A DNA stretch of 64,000 nt from Contendibacter sp031732755 (GCA_031732755.1 JAVMKI010000052.1:1-64000), one strand, 5' to 3'. Counted from the first letter of the stretch, positions 33,600-43,204 are shown. The notes: generated by a model from the sequence alone, not told the origin. Program-made: numbers and translations.

Positions 33600-34259
33600 T
33601 CAACCGCAAGGCGGCATCCGTAATGGCTCCACCAGCGGTTTTCCATCAAACCACACCCGTTCCTCCCTCAACCGCAACCGGCCTTCCGCGAACCAGCGAA
33701 TCGCCAGCGGATACAGTCGGTGTTCCTGCTCCAACACCCGCGCCGCCAAGGTGTCGGGGTCTTCGCCCGGCAATACCGGCACCCGCGCCTGGACGATGAG
33801 CGGCCCGCCGTCCAGCTCGGCGGTGACGAAGTGAATGCTGGCCCCATGCTCGGTTTCCCCGGCGGCCAACGCCCGTTCGTGGGTGTGCAGACCGCGAAAC
33901 TTGGGTAGCAGCGAGGGGTGAATGTTGAGCAACCGCCCCTGGTAATGCTCGGTGAAGTCGGCGGTCAGCAACCGCATGAAGCCCGCCAGCGCCACCAAAT
34001 CGGGGCGATGGCGGTCGATCAGTTCGATCAGCGCCGCTTCGAACGCGGGCCGGTCGGGGAAGTTTTGGTGATCCAGCTCCAGGGCCGGAACGCCGGAACG
34101 CCGCGCCCGTTCCAGACCGGCGACGCCGGGCCGGTTGCTGATGACCGCCGCCACCTCGACCGGCAGTTCCCCGCTCGCCGCTTGATCGAGAATCGCCTGC
34201 AAGTTGCTGCCGCGCCCGGAAATCAATACCACCAGCCGGATGTTCCGCGCCCCGTTCAC
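33600..34259 (-). CDS. purN: Phosphoribosylglycinamide formyltransferase
   Basis: Third step of purine synthesis: GAR plus 10-formyl-THF gives FGAR. 219 residues from a GTG that overlaps the purM stop (GTGA). Markers: VLISGRGSNLQAIL, the catalytic-loop NIHPSLLPKFRG with its His, and the HFVTAELDGGP strand with the catalytic Asp. The frame is open much further upstream, but there it is only a shadow of purM. Confidence 0.96.
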   Translation of the reverse strand: MNGARNIRLVVLISGRGSNLQAILDQAASGELPVEVAAVISNRPGVAGLERARRSGVPALELDHQNFPDRPAFEAALIELIDRHRPDLVALAGFMRLLTADFTEHYQGRLLNIHPSLLPKFRGLHTHERALAAGETEHGASIHFVTAELDGGPLIVQARVPVLPGEDPDTLAARVLEQEHRLYPLAIRWFAEGRLRLREERVWFDGKPLVEPLRMPPCG

Positions 34260-35311
34260 GGTTGAAACTCCACCAACGGCTCGCCTTCGCCAGCGGCGAT
34301 CCGGCCCAGCCGCCACACGGTTTCGCCCGCCTCTTGCAAGATCGCTTGCGCCCGCTCCGCATCTTCCGCCGCGACGCAGACCACCAGCCCAACCCCGCAA
34401 TTGAAGGTGCGCCGCATTTCCGTCTCGGCCACGCCACCCTGTTGCTGGAGCCATTGGAAAATGGCCGGTCGTGGCCAGCTTTGCATGGCGATCACCGCTT
34501 TCGTATGCGCTGGCAGGACGCGCGGAATATTCTCGGTCAGGCCGCCGCCGGTAATGTGGGCGATGGCGTGCGCCTCGATCTGTTCCAGCAGCTTCAAAAT
34601 CGATTTGACATAGATGCGGGTCGGGGCCAGCAAAGTCTCGCCAAGCGTGCGGCCATCCGCGAACGGTTGATCCAGCGTCGCGCCGCTGACCGCCAGAATC
34701 TTGCGGATCAGCGAATAGCCGTTGGAATGTGGCCCGGAAGCGGCTAGGCCCAGCAGCGCGTCGCCAGGCCGGACTCTGGAGCCGTCGATGATCCGCGCTT
34801 TCTCGGCCACGCCAACGCAGAACCCGGCCAGGTCGTAATCGCCGGTTTGGTACATCCCTGGCATTTCGGCGGTTTCGCCGCCCACCAGCGCCGCGCCGGC
34901 CTGCGCGCAACCGTCGGCGATGCCCTTGATCACCGCCGCCGCCACGTCCACGTTCAGCTTACCGGTGGCGTAATAGTCCAGGAAGAACAGCGGTTCCGCG
35001 CCGACCACCAGCACGTCGTTGACGCACATCGCCACCAGGTCAACGCCGATGGTGTCGTGCCGGTTCAGTTCCAGCGCCAGCTTGAGCTTGGTGCCCACGC
35101 CATCGGTGCCGGACACCAGCACCGGCTGGCGGTAACGATCCAGCGGCAGCTCGAACAGCGCGCCGAAACCGCCCAGTCCGCCGAGCACGCCGGGCCGTAA
35201 AGTGCGTTGGGCGTGCGGCTTGATGCGGTCCACCAATCGGTTGCCAGCGTCGATGTCCACCCCCGCATCGCGGTAACTGAGAGAGGGGGATTGTCGAGAG
35301 GGAGAATTCAC
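34256..35311 (-). CDS. purM: Phosphoribosylformylglycinamidine cyclo-ligase (AIR synthetase)
   Basis: Closes the imidazole ring in step five of purine synthesis. 351 residues: SYRDAGVDIDAGNRLVDRIK at the N-terminus, ATP-binding VSGTDGVGTKLKLA, VGGETAEMPGMY, ASGPHSNGYSLIRK, and the C-terminal ITGGGLTENIPRVL. The purM-purN pair is a conserved operon. It is divergent from leuS. Confidence 0.97.
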   Translation of the reverse strand: MNSPSRQSPSLSYRDAGVDIDAGNRLVDRIKPHAQRTLRPGVLGGLGGFGALFELPLDRYRQPVLVSGTDGVGTKLKLALELNRHDTIGVDLVAMCVNDVLVVGAEPLFFLDYYATGKLNVDVAAAVIKGIADGCAQAGAALVGGETAEMPGMYQTGDYDLAGFCVGVAEKARIIDGSRVRPGDALLGLAASGPHSNGYSLIRKILAVSGATLDQPFADGRTLGETLLAPTRIYVKSILKLLEQIEAHAIAHITGGGLTENIPRVLPAHTKAVIAMQSWPRPAIFQWLQQQGGVAETEMRRTFNCGVGLVVCVAAEDAERAQAILQEAGETVWRLGRIAAGEGEPLVEFQP

Positions 35312-35414
35312 GGATGCGTTGCCTCGTTTGCGGTTGCGTTCCCGCTAGCGGAATTTAAAGTTGTGCTATCTTACCGCACTTCGTTTCAAAGCCAGCCAAT
35401 GCCAGGGAATCGCC

Positions 35415-38042
35415 GTGATCGCCGAGTCTTACAACCCGCAAGTTATTGAAGCGGAAGCACAACGTCATTGGGACGAGCAGCGCGCCTTCGCCGCGCGCGA
35501 GGAGCCGGGCCGCGAAAAATATTACTGCCTGTCCATGTTTCCCTACCCCAGCGGGCGGTTGCACATGGGGCATGTGCGCAACTACACCATCGGCGACGTG
35601 ATCGCCCGCTATCAGCGCATGTTGGGCAAGAACGTGTTGCAGCCGATGGGCTGGGACGCCTTCGGTCTGCCGGCGGAAAACGCGGCCATGGCCTCCGGCG
35701 TGGCTCCGGCCCAGTGGACCTTCGACAACATCGCCTACATGAAGCGGCAACTCAAGTCGTTGGGCTTCGCGGTGGACTGGGCGCGCGAAGTGGCGACCTG
35801 CGCGCCGGAATATTACCGCTGGAACCAGTGGCTGTTTCTGCGGATGCTGGAGCAGGGCGTCGTGTATTTGAAGACCGGGGTGGTCAACTGGGATCCGGTG
35901 GATCAGACCGTGCTGGCCAACGAGCAGGTGATCGACGGGCGCGGCTGGCGCACCGGCGCACTGGTCGAGAAGCGCGAGATTCCCATGTACTACATGGCGA
36001 TCACCCGCTACGCCGAGGAGTTGTTGGCGGAACTCGACCATCTGCCCGGCTGGCCGGAGCAAGTCAAGCTGATGCAGAAAAACTGGATCGGCAAAAGCCA
36101 TGGGGTACGCATCGGCTTTCCTTACCGCCTCCCCTCGTCGGCGGGGAGTGGAGCTGGAAGCGCGGGCGAATCCGGCATCCTCTGGGTCTTCACCACCCGC
36201 GCCGACACCCTGTTGGGCGCAACTTACGTCGCGGTGGCCGCCGAGCATCCGCTGGCGCTGCATGCCGCGAAGAACAATCCCGCGCTGGCCATTTTCATCG
36301 ACGAATGCCGACACGGCGGTGTGACCGAGGCCGAACTGGCGACCCAGGAAAAGAAGGGAATGCCCACCGGCCTGACCGTCACCCACCCACTCACCAACGA
36401 GCCGCTCCCGCTGTGGGTGGCCAACTACGTGCTGATGGGTTACGGCGAAGGCGCGGTGATGGCCGTACCCGCCCACGACGAGCGCGATTTCGCGTTTGCC
36501 CACAAGTACAACCTGCCGATCAAACCGGTCATTCGCACCAGCGCCGGTGATGAAACACCCGCGCCGTGGCGCGACGCCTACGCCGATTACGGGGCCTGCA
36601 TCAATTCTGGTCCGTACGATGGACTGAACTTCGAGCAGGCGGTGGATGCCATCGCCGCCGATCTGAGCGACAAGGCGTTGGGCGAGAAGAAAGTGACCTG
36701 GCGCTTGCGCGATTGGGGTATTTCCCGCCAGCGCTATTGGGGCACGCCGATTCCGATCATTCACTGCGCCGATTGCGGCGCGGTGCCGGTGCCGGACGCG
36801 CAGTTGCCGGTGGTGCTGCCCCCCCATCTGGTGCCGGACGGCTCCGGCAATCCGCTGAACAAACACCCGGAATTTCTCCACTGCGCCTGCCCGCAATGCG
36901 GAAAGCCGGCCCGGCGTGAGACCGATACCATGGACACCTTCGTCGATTCGTCCTGGTACTTCTTCCGCTACTGCGCGCCGGACGCGGACATGATGGTGGA
37001 TGGGCGAGCCAATTACTGGATGCCGGTCGATCAATACGTCGGCGGCATCGAGCACGCCATCCTGCACTTGTTGTATTCCCGATTCTGGACCAAGGTCATG
37101 CGCGACCTCGGCCTGACCACGGTGAAGGAACCGTTCGCCAACCTGCTCACGCAGGGCATGGTGGTGGCGCCCACTTTTTACCGGGAGGGCGTGGACGGTC
37201 GCAAGCAATGGATCAACCCCGCCGATGTCGCGGTGCAAACCGACGACAAGGGCCGGCCGGTTGCCGCGACGCTGCGCGGCGATAACCAGCCAGTGACGAT
37301 TGGCGCCATCGAGAAGATGGCCAAATCCAAGAACAACGGCGTGGACCCGCAGACGTTGATCGAACAGTACGGGGCCGATACCGCCCGGCTGTTCATGATG
37401 TTCGCCGCCCCACCGGATCAGGCGCTGGAATGGTCGGACTCCGGCGTGGCCGGCGCTTACCGGTTCCTGCGCCGGCTGTGGGCTTACGCCGCCGAGCATC
37501 AGGACGCGATTCGCGCCGCGGGCGAGGTGAACGCCGCCATTTTGAGCGAGCCGTTGCGCGCCGCGCGCCGCGAGGTGCATGAGGCGCTGCGGCAAGCCCT
37601 GTTCGACTTTAGCCGTCACCAGTTCAATACCGTGGTCTCCGGCGGCATGAAAATCCTGAACGCCCTGAGCCGGATCGAAGCCGACGTGGACGCCCATGCC
37701 GCCGCCGCGCGCCGCGAGGGATTGGGCATCCTGCTGCGGTTGTTGTCGCCGATTGCCCCGCATATCACCCACGCGCTGTGGCGGGAACTGGGCTATGGCG
37801 AGGACGTGCTGAACGCGGCCTGGCCGGAACCGGACACGGCGGCGCTGACCCGGTCGCTGGTGACGCTGGTGGTGCAAGTCAACGGCAAACTGCGCGGCCA
37901 GATCGAGGTGCCGGTGGATGCTGACCGAGTCGCCATCGAACGGGCGGCCCAAGCCGAACCCAACGTCCAGCGATTCGTCGAGGGTCGGCCGATCCGCAAG
38001 ATCGTGGTGGTGCCGGGCAAGCTGGTGAATGTGGTGTGCTAG
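35415..38042 (+). CDS. leuS: Leucyl-tRNA synthetase
   Basis: 875 residues from the GTG at 35415, which has AGGGAA upstream and gives MIAESYNPQVIE; the frame extends to 35361 without a ribosome site. HIGH-type motif HMGH at 50-53 (YPSGRLHMGHVRNYT), the CP1 editing domain (VFTTRADTLLGATYVAVAAEHP and the D-containing AVPAHDERDFAFA) and a zinc-like CPQCGKP insertion. The signature loop reads KMAKSKNNG at about 634-642, whereas the usual form is KMSKS; alanine at that position is uncommon but the lysines are kept. The domain order and length match E. coli LeuRS (860). Confidence 0.97.
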   Translation: MIAESYNPQVIEAEAQRHWDEQRAFAAREEPGREKYYCLSMFPYPSGRLHMGHVRNYTIGDVIARYQRMLGKNVLQPMGWDAFGLPAENAAMASGVAPAQWTFDNIAYMKRQLKSLGFAVDWAREVATCAPEYYRWNQWLFLRMLEQGVVYLKTGVVNWDPVDQTVLANEQVIDGRGWRTGALVEKREIPMYYMAITRYAEELLAELDHLPGWPEQVKLMQKNWIGKSHGVRIGFPYRLPSSAGSGAGSAGESGILWVFTTRADTLLGATYVAVAAEHPLALHAAKNNPALAIFIDECRHGGVTEAELATQEKKGMPTGLTVTHPLTNEPLPLWVANYVLMGYGEGAVMAVPAHDERDFAFAHKYNLPIKPVIRTSAGDETPAPWRDAYADYGACINSGPYDGLNFEQAVDAIAADLSDKALGEKKVTWRLRDWGISRQRYWGTPIPIIHCADCGAVPVPDAQLPVVLPPHLVPDGSGNPLNKHPEFLHCACPQCGKPARRETDTMDTFVDSSWYFFRYCAPDADMMVDGRANYWMPVDQYVGGIEHAILHLLYSRFWTKVMRDLGLTTVKEPFANLLTQGMVVAPTFYREGVDGRKQWINPADVAVQTDDKGRPVAATLRGDNQPVTIGAIEKMAKSKNNGVDPQTLIEQYGADTARLFMMFAAPPDQALEWSDSGVAGAYRFLRRLWAYAAEHQDAIRAAGEVNAAILSEPLRAARREVHEALRQALFDFSRHQFNTVVSGGMKILNALSRIEADVDAHAAAARREGLGILLRLLSPIAPHITHALWRELGYGEDVLNAAWPEPDTAALTRSLVTLVVQVNGKLRGQIEVPVDADRVAIERAAQAEPNVQRFVEGRPIRKIVVVPGKLVNVVC

Positions 38043-38111
38043 GCCAGCGTCCACGGAAGACCCGGCAGACCCGGAGGAGTTATGGAAGGCATGAACATTT
38101 AGGGGGCTAGG

Positions 38112-38630
38112 ATGAACGTGGTCAGGCGCGGAATTGGTTGGAGCGGAATGGGATTGCTGGCGTTGCTGTCGGCTGGTTGCGGCTTCCAGTTGCGCGGCCA
38201 GGCCCAATTGCCGCCAGAGTTGCGCGTGACCTACGTGCAAAGCCAGCAGGCGGTCGGCGTCCCACCGGGTATCCTGAGTCGCCGGCTCCAGTCGCTGCTG
38301 GCGAGCAATGGCGTGACCGTGACCCGCGATCCAGCCCAGGCGACCGCCACCATCACTATCCTGAACGAAAACAGTGGCCGACGCACGATGGCCGCTGATC
38401 GCTTCGATATCAAGCGGGAATATTGGGTGGCGTATAGCGCCGCTTACCAGGTCACGCTGGCCAACGGTAAAACCCTGATCCCCTTGGAAGGTCTGAACGC
38501 CAACCGAGCGTTGCTGTTCGATGAGAACCGGGTACTGGGATTCGAAGCCGCGCAGGAGTCGCTGGTGGATAACATGGCCGATGAATTGGCCTGGCAGATC
38601 ATTCGCCGCTTGCAGGCCGTCAAATCTTGA
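38112..38630 (+). CDS. lptE: LPS-assembly lipoprotein LptE
   Basis: Outer-membrane lipoprotein that plugs the LptD barrel and helps deliver LPS to the cell surface. 172 residues. Signal peptide with lipobox LSAGC, then GFQLRGQAQLPPELRVTYV, the conserved start of the mature domain, and an NMADELAWQIIRRL C-terminus. The leuS-lptE-holA order is conserved in gammaproteobacteria. The stop overlaps the TTG start of holA. Confidence 0.94.
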   Translation: MNVVRRGIGWSGMGLLALLSAGCGFQLRGQAQLPPELRVTYVQSQQAVGVPPGILSRRLQSLLASNGVTVTRDPAQATATITILNENSGRRTMAADRFDIKREYWVAYSAAYQVTLANGKTLIPLEGLNANRALLFDENRVLGFEAAQESLVDNMADELAWQIIRRLQAVKS

Positions 38631-39685
38631 GATTGCGTCCCGACCAGCTCACCGCGCACCTGCGTAAGACGCTGGCGCCACTGTATCTGGTGTTCGGCGA
38701 GGAACCGCTGCAAGCGCGGGAAGCCGCCGACGCCATTCGCGCCGCCGCCCGCGAACGCGGTTACGGCGAGCGAGATTGCCTGACCGTGGAAACCGGCTTC
38801 GACTGGGCGACGCTGCGGCAACGGGCGGCCAGCCAGTCCCTGTTCGCCAACCGCCGGTTGCTGGAATTGCGGCTGGGCAACGCCAAGCTGGGTGATGCCG
38901 GCGCCAGGGCGCTAAACGACTACGCAACGCGACCGGCGGATGACACGGTACTGCTGATCACCACCGGCAAACTCGACTGGCAAACCCAGAAAGGCCGCTG
39001 GTTCGCCGCGCTGGATAGCGCGGGTGTCGTGGTTCAGGCCGCGCCGCTGGAGCCCAGTCAACTGCCCGGCTGGATCGAACGCCGCCTGCGCGGCCAAGGT
39101 CTGAATCCCACCCCGGACGCGGTAGCCCTGCTCGGCGAGCGCGTCGAGGGGAATTTGCTGGCCGCCGCTCAGGAAATCGAGAAACTGGCGCTGCTGGTGG
39201 AGAGCCGGGAGTTGACCATCGAGGCTATCTTGGCGGCGGTGGGCGACAGCGCTCGTTACAGCATCTATGATTGGGTGGACGCCGCCCTGTTGGGTAAAGC
39301 CGGCCGGGTAACCCGGATCTTGGCGAGCCTGCGCGGCGAAGGCGTCGAACCGGTGCTGATTAACTGGGCGCTGCATCAGGAAGTCCGCCGGTTGACAGTC
39401 CTCGCGTTCGCCCGGGACCATGGTCAGACGCTGGAAGCCGCGCTGGCCGAACAAAAAGTTTGGGAAAAACGTAAGCTCCTGCTGCGGCAAGCCCTACAGC
39501 GGTTGACGCCAGGCGATTGCCGGAAATTGCTGCGCGCCTGCGCCCAAACGGACCGGATCATCAAAGGGGCCGAAGTCGGCTCTCCCTGGGATGCATTGCT
39601 GGCAAATGGTTTGCGGCTGGCTGGCTTCGAAGTTCTGCCCGACGAAATTCTACTATTGCAGCCTGGCGCGCAAGGCGTCAGCTAA
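38627..39685 (+). CDS. holA: DNA polymerase III delta subunit
   Basis: Clamp-loader subunit that opens the beta ring. 352 residues. Begins with TTG overlapping the lptE stop (TTGA), giving MRLRPDQLTAHLRKTLAPLY; a rare start, but the alignment of LAPLYLVFGEEPLQAREAAD with the family leaves little choice. AAA+-like fold without a working P-loop, as in HolA: ITTGKLDWQTQKGRWF, VALLGERVEGNLLAAAQEIE. Confidence 0.94.
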   Translation: MRLRPDQLTAHLRKTLAPLYLVFGEEPLQAREAADAIRAAARERGYGERDCLTVETGFDWATLRQRAASQSLFANRRLLELRLGNAKLGDAGARALNDYATRPADDTVLLITTGKLDWQTQKGRWFAALDSAGVVVQAAPLEPSQLPGWIERRLRGQGLNPTPDAVALLGERVEGNLLAAAQEIEKLALLVESRELTIEAILAAVGDSARYSIYDWVDAALLGKAGRVTRILASLRGEGVEPVLINWALHQEVRRLTVLAFARDHGQTLEAALAEQKVWEKRKLLLRQALQRLTPGDCRKLLRACAQTDRIIKGAEVGSPWDALLANGLRLAGFEVLPDEILLLQPGAQGVS

Positions 39686-39707
39686 AGGGTCATAAGGTGC
39701 CTTCGCG

Positions 39708-40988
39708 ATGAACACGAACGTGGATACCGCCAACGCCATCCATCAATACATGACCGCGGTCGGTCAACGCGCCCGCGCCGCGTCCCGGATCGTCGGTCGC
39801 GCCGAAACCCGGCTCAAGGACGCCGCCCTGCTGGCCATTGCCGAGGCGCTGGAAGCGGCCGAAGCGCAATTGCTGGCGGAAAACCGCAAGGACATGGAAG
39901 CGGGACGCGCCTCCGGCCTGGAGCCCGCGCTGCTGGATCGGCTGGAGCTCACGCCCAAGGGCGTGCGGGCGATGGCCCAGGGGTTGCGCGAAGTCGCCGC
40001 TCAGTCCGACCCCGTCGGCGAAATCACCGATCTCAAATACCGTCCATCGGGCATCCAGGTCGGCAAAATGCGCGTGCCGCTGGGCGTCATCGGCATCATC
40101 TACGAATCGCGCCCCAACGTGACCGCCGACGCCGCCGCGCTGTGCCTGAAAGCCGGCAACGCCGCCATCCTGCGCGGCGGTTCCGAAGCGTTGCATTCCA
40201 ACCGGGCCATCGCCGCCTGCATCCAACAGGGATTGGCCGCCGCCAGTCTGCCCGCCGATGCGGTGCAGGTGATCGACACCGCCGACCGCGCCGCCGTCGG
40301 CGCGCTGATCACCATGGCCGAGTACGTGGACGTCATCGTGCCCCGTGGCGGCAAGGGTTTGATCGAACGGATCAGCCGCGAGGCGCGGGTGCCGGTGATC
40401 AAGCATCTGGACGGCGTTTGCCATGTCTACGTTGACGACCGCGCCGATCTCGACAAGGCGGTGACGGTCGCCTACAACGCCAAAACCCAGCGTTATGGCA
40501 CCTGCAATACCATGGAAACCCTGCTGGTGGCGGAGGGCATCGCCGACCGGATATTGCCCGTGCTGGGTCGGATGTACCAGGAGGCCGGAGTGGAGCTGCG
40601 GGGTTGCCCGCGCACCCGCGACCTGCTACCCAGCGCCAAGAGCGCCACCGAAGAAGATTGGTATGCGGAATATCTAGCGCCGATTCTGGCGGTGCGGGTG
40701 GTGCGGGACATGGACGAAGCCATGGACCATATCGCCACTTATGGCTCGGCCCACACCGACGCCATCGTCACCGAGGACTACAGCCGGGCGCGGCGCTTTC
40801 TGCGCGAGGTGGATTCCAGTTCGGTGATGGTGAACGCCTCGACCCGCTTCGCCGACGGCGGCGAATACGGGCTGGGCGCGGAGATCGGCATCAGCACCGA
40901 CAAGTTGCACGCCCGCGGCCCGGTCGGCGTGGAAGGCTTGACGACCCAGAAGTTCGTGGTGCTGGGCGATGGGCACATCCGCCGGTAG
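39708..40988 (+). CDS. proA: Gamma-glutamyl phosphate reductase
   Basis: Second step of proline synthesis: reduces glutamyl-5-phosphate to the semialdehyde with NADPH. 426 residues in the aldehyde-dehydrogenase fold. Markers: PLGVIGIIYESRPNVTADAA, the catalytic Cys in KTQRYGTCNTMETLL, and VNASTRFADGGEYGLGAEIG. The 23 bp upstream separates it from holA; proB is not in the window. Confidence 0.97.
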   Translation: MNTNVDTANAIHQYMTAVGQRARAASRIVGRAETRLKDAALLAIAEALEAAEAQLLAENRKDMEAGRASGLEPALLDRLELTPKGVRAMAQGLREVAAQSDPVGEITDLKYRPSGIQVGKMRVPLGVIGIIYESRPNVTADAAALCLKAGNAAILRGGSEALHSNRAIAACIQQGLAAASLPADAVQVIDTADRAAVGALITMAEYVDVIVPRGGKGLIERISREARVPVIKHLDGVCHVYVDDRADLDKAVTVAYNAKTQRYGTCNTMETLLVAEGIADRILPVLGRMYQEAGVELRGCPRTRDLLPSAKSATEEDWYAEYLAPILAVRVVRDMDEAMDHIATYGSAHTDAIVTEDYSRARRFLREVDSSSVMVNASTRFADGGEYGLGAEIGISTDKLHARGPVGVEGLTTQKFVVLGDGHIRR

Positions 40989-41040
40989 AGCCGGGATGCG
41001 CGCGATCCGCATTCGGTCCAGGCGAAGGACCGCCTGACGC

Positions 41041-41703
41041 ATGACGCCTCCCCCCATTGGTATTCTGGGCGGCACCTTCGACCCCATTCATTACGGCCAT
41101 CTGCGACCGGCGCTGGAGTTGCTGCAGGCGTTGGAACTGGCGGAAATCCGGTTCGTGCCCTGCCGGATTCCCGCCCATCGCGGTACTCCGTCGGTCATGG
41201 CCGATCAGCGGCTGGCACTGGTGCGGCTGGCCACGGCCGGGCAGTCGAGTTTCGTCGCCGATGACCGGGAATTGCGCCGCGAGGGGCCATCCTACATGTT
41301 CGACACCTTGGCCTCGCTGCGCGAGGATGTCGGCGACGAAGCCCCATTGGTTCTGATCGTCGGCACCGACGCCTTTCGGGATTTACACACCTGGCATCGC
41401 TGGCGGGAGTTAACCGATCTGGCCCACCTCGTGGTGATGCAACGCCCCGGCGCGGCGCACTCCCTGCCGCCGGCGCTGGCGGAGTTCGTCATCTCGCGCG
41501 TGGTTCACGATCCGGCGGCGCTGCGCCAGCAACCCGCCGGCGGCATCCTGTTTCAGCCGGTGACGCAGCTCGATATTTCCGCCACCCAGATCCGCGCCCT
41601 GTTGGCGCGTGGTCAGTCACCCCGCTATCTGTTGCCAGACGCGGTATTGGCCTGCATTCACGACCGGGCGTTGTATCGGTCTCCGCCCGTCGGATGGCCA
41701 TAG
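41041..41703 (+). CDS. nadD: Nicotinate-nucleotide adenylyltransferase
   Basis: Adenylates nicotinate mononucleotide to deamido-NAD. 220 residues. Nucleotidyltransferase motif GGTFDPIHYGHLR at the N-terminus and the C-terminal ISATQIRALLARGQSPRYLLP (ISxTxxR). Together with nadA (8 kb away) this gives two NAD-synthesis genes in the window, but they are in separate units. Confidence 0.96.
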   Translation: MTPPPIGILGGTFDPIHYGHLRPALELLQALELAEIRFVPCRIPAHRGTPSVMADQRLALVRLATAGQSSFVADDRELRREGPSYMFDTLASLREDVGDEAPLVLIVGTDAFRDLHTWHRWRELTDLAHLVVMQRPGAAHSLPPALAEFVISRVVHDPAALRQQPAGGILFQPVTQLDISATQIRALLARGQSPRYLLPDAVLACIHDRALYRSPPVGWP

Positions 41704-41747
41704 AGAGAAAACAACACGTTGCTTCATAAGATCATTAACAACTCCTG

Positions 41748-41764
41748 TCCTCGCGCGAGGAGGT
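41748..41764 (+). promoter_or_regulatory. Palindrome overlapping the rsfS Shine-Dalgarno site
   Basis: TCCTCGCGCGAGGA (41748-41761) is fully self-complementary and its right arm forms part of AGGAGGT (41758-41764), the ribosome site 12 bp before the rsfS ATG. In the transcript this could fold (with a small loop) or dimerise and hide the site. Confidence 0.35.
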
Positions 41765-41776
41765 AAACCCGAACCC

Positions 41777-42133
41777 ATGCAACTCGAAGCCCTGCGAAAG
41801 ATCGTCATCGACGCCCTGGAAGAACTGAAGGCCCAGAACCTGACCGTTCTGGACGTGCGCGGCATTGCCAGTTTTACCGATTTGATGGTGGTGGCCAGCG
41901 GTACGTCCACCCGTCAGGTCAAGGCGTTGGCCGACAAGGTGACCGAAAAATGCCGGCTGGCCGGCGTTCGCCCACTGGGCGTCGAAGGAGAGCAGGAAGC
42001 CGAATGGGTACTGGTGGACTTGGGCGACATCGTAGTGCATGTCATGCTGCCCCAGACTCGCGATTTCTATAATCTGGAAAAGCTTTGGTCGGTGGATCAC
42101 CGCGCTGGCGCGCACCGTGGCGCCAGCGGCTGA
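41777..42133 (+). CDS. rsfS: Ribosome silencing factor RsfS
   Basis: Binds uL14 and blocks joining of the ribosomal subunits when nutrients fall. 118 residues from MQLEALRKIVIDALEELKAQ; the open frame to 41609 is a shadow of nadD. Family signatures: DFMVVASGTSTRQVKALAD-type (here FTDLMVVASGTSTRQVKALA) and VLVDLGDIVVHVML, ending FYNLEKLW. It stands in its usual place between nadD and rlmH. Confidence 0.96.
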   Translation: MQLEALRKIVIDALEELKAQNLTVLDVRGIASFTDLMVVASGTSTRQVKALADKVTEKCRLAGVRPLGVEGEQEAEWVLVDLGDIVVHVMLPQTRDFYNLEKLWSVDHRAGAHRGASG

Positions 42134-42150
42134 ACCAACGAGCGGGAATG

Positions 42151-42621
42151 ATGAAAATCCATCTGCTCGCCGTCGGTACCCGAATGCCGGAATGGGTTGA
42201 AAAAGGTTACGCGGAGTATGCCGGACGGCTGCCACGGGAATGTACGCTGCATCTGCTCGAAATTCCCGCTGGCAAGCGCGGTTCCCATACCGACTTGGCG
42301 CGCCTGGTCCGCGTGGAGGGCGAACGACTGCTAGCAGCGATCCCGGTCGGTTCGCGGTTGATCGCCCTGGATGAACGGGGTCAGCCATGGAGTACGGTGG
42401 AACTAGCCGCGCAACTGGCCGGCTGGCAACGCGAAGGGCGCGACGTCAGCCTATTGGTCGGCGGGCCAGATGGGCTGGATGCCGCCTGCCGGAAACGCGC
42501 CGAACGGCTTTGGTCGCTGTCGCGGTTGACCCTGCCGCATCCGCTGGTGCGGGTGGTGGTCGCCGAACAGATCTACCGCGCCTGGAGCCTGTTGCACAAC
42601 CACCCCTACCACCGCGCCTGA
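42151..42621 (+). CDS. rlmH: 23S rRNA pseudouridine-1915 N3-methyltransferase RlmH
   Basis: SPOUT-class methyltransferase acting on the assembled 70S ribosome. 156 residues from MKIHLLAVGTRMPEW; a tandem ATG at 42148 would add one Met. SAM-binding knot: LLVGGPDGLD and LSRLTLPHPLVRVVVAEQIY, ending HNHPYHRA. GAGCGGGA lies upstream. One base separates its stop from the next ATG. Confidence 0.96.
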   Translation: MKIHLLAVGTRMPEWVEKGYAEYAGRLPRECTLHLLEIPAGKRGSHTDLARLVRVEGERLLAAIPVGSRLIALDERGQPWSTVELAAQLAGWQREGRDVSLLVGGPDGLDAACRKRAERLWSLSRLTLPHPLVRVVVAEQIYRAWSLLHNHPYHRA

Positions 42622-42622
42622 C

Positions 42623-43204
42623 ATGCCGGCTCTCGACATCTACCTTGCCTCCGCCTCCTCCCGTCGCCGCGCATTGCTGCGCCAGATCGGCATATCCTAT
42701 CGCCTGTTGCGGGTGGCGGTGGATGAAACACCCCTACCGGATGAAACCCCCAGCGACTACGTCATCCGGCTGGCGCTGGCCAAGGCGCGAACCGGTCGGG
42801 CGGCGTTGGGCCGCCGGCAACCCGCTCCCGTGCTGGGCGCGGACACGGTGGTCGTGGTGGAGAACAGGCTCCTCGGCAAGCCCCGCGACCGTGACGAGGG
42901 GCTGGCGATGCTGACCCTCCTGTCCGGCCGCGAGCATCGGGTGCTTAGCGCGGTGGCGCTGGCCGTCCCGACACGGGACGCAGTCAAGATCCAGGAAAGC
43001 CGGGTTCGCTTCCGCGCCTTGACCTTGGTGGAGCGCACGGCCTATTGGGACAGTGGCGAACCGCTGGACAAGGCCGGCGGCTACGCGATTCAGGGCCGAG
43101 CAGCGGCGTTCGTGGCCGAATTGCATGGCAGTTATTCCGGCGTGATGGGGTTACCGCTGTTCGAAACCGCCGAATTGCTGCGAGCGTTCGATATCCACCC
43201 TTAG
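42623..43204 (+). CDS. maf: Maf-family nucleoside triphosphate pyrophosphatase (YhdE type)
   Basis: House-cleaning enzyme that hydrolyses dTTP/UTP and modified nucleotides. 193 residues. ASASSRRRALLRQIG near the N-terminus, VLGADTVVVVENRLLGKP in the centre (catalytic Asp), and QGRAAAFVAELHGSYSGVMGLP near the C-terminus. Placement next to rng matches the E. coli yhdE-rng neighbourhood. Confidence 0.95.
   Translation: MPALDIYLASASSRRRALLRQIGISYRLLRVAVDETPLPDETPSDYVIRLALAKARTGRAALGRRQPAPVLGADTVVVVENRLLGKPRDRDEGLAMLTLLSGREHRVLSAVALAVPTRDAVKIQESRVRFRALTLVERTAYWDSGEPLDKAGGYAIQGRAAAFVAELHGSYSGVMGLPLFETAELLRAFDIHP

Noticed and set aside
35355..38240. 961-codon open frame antisense to leuS
   Set aside because: Shadow frame of leuS; His/Arg/Gly-rich composition without motif, and it runs across the leuS start and stop.
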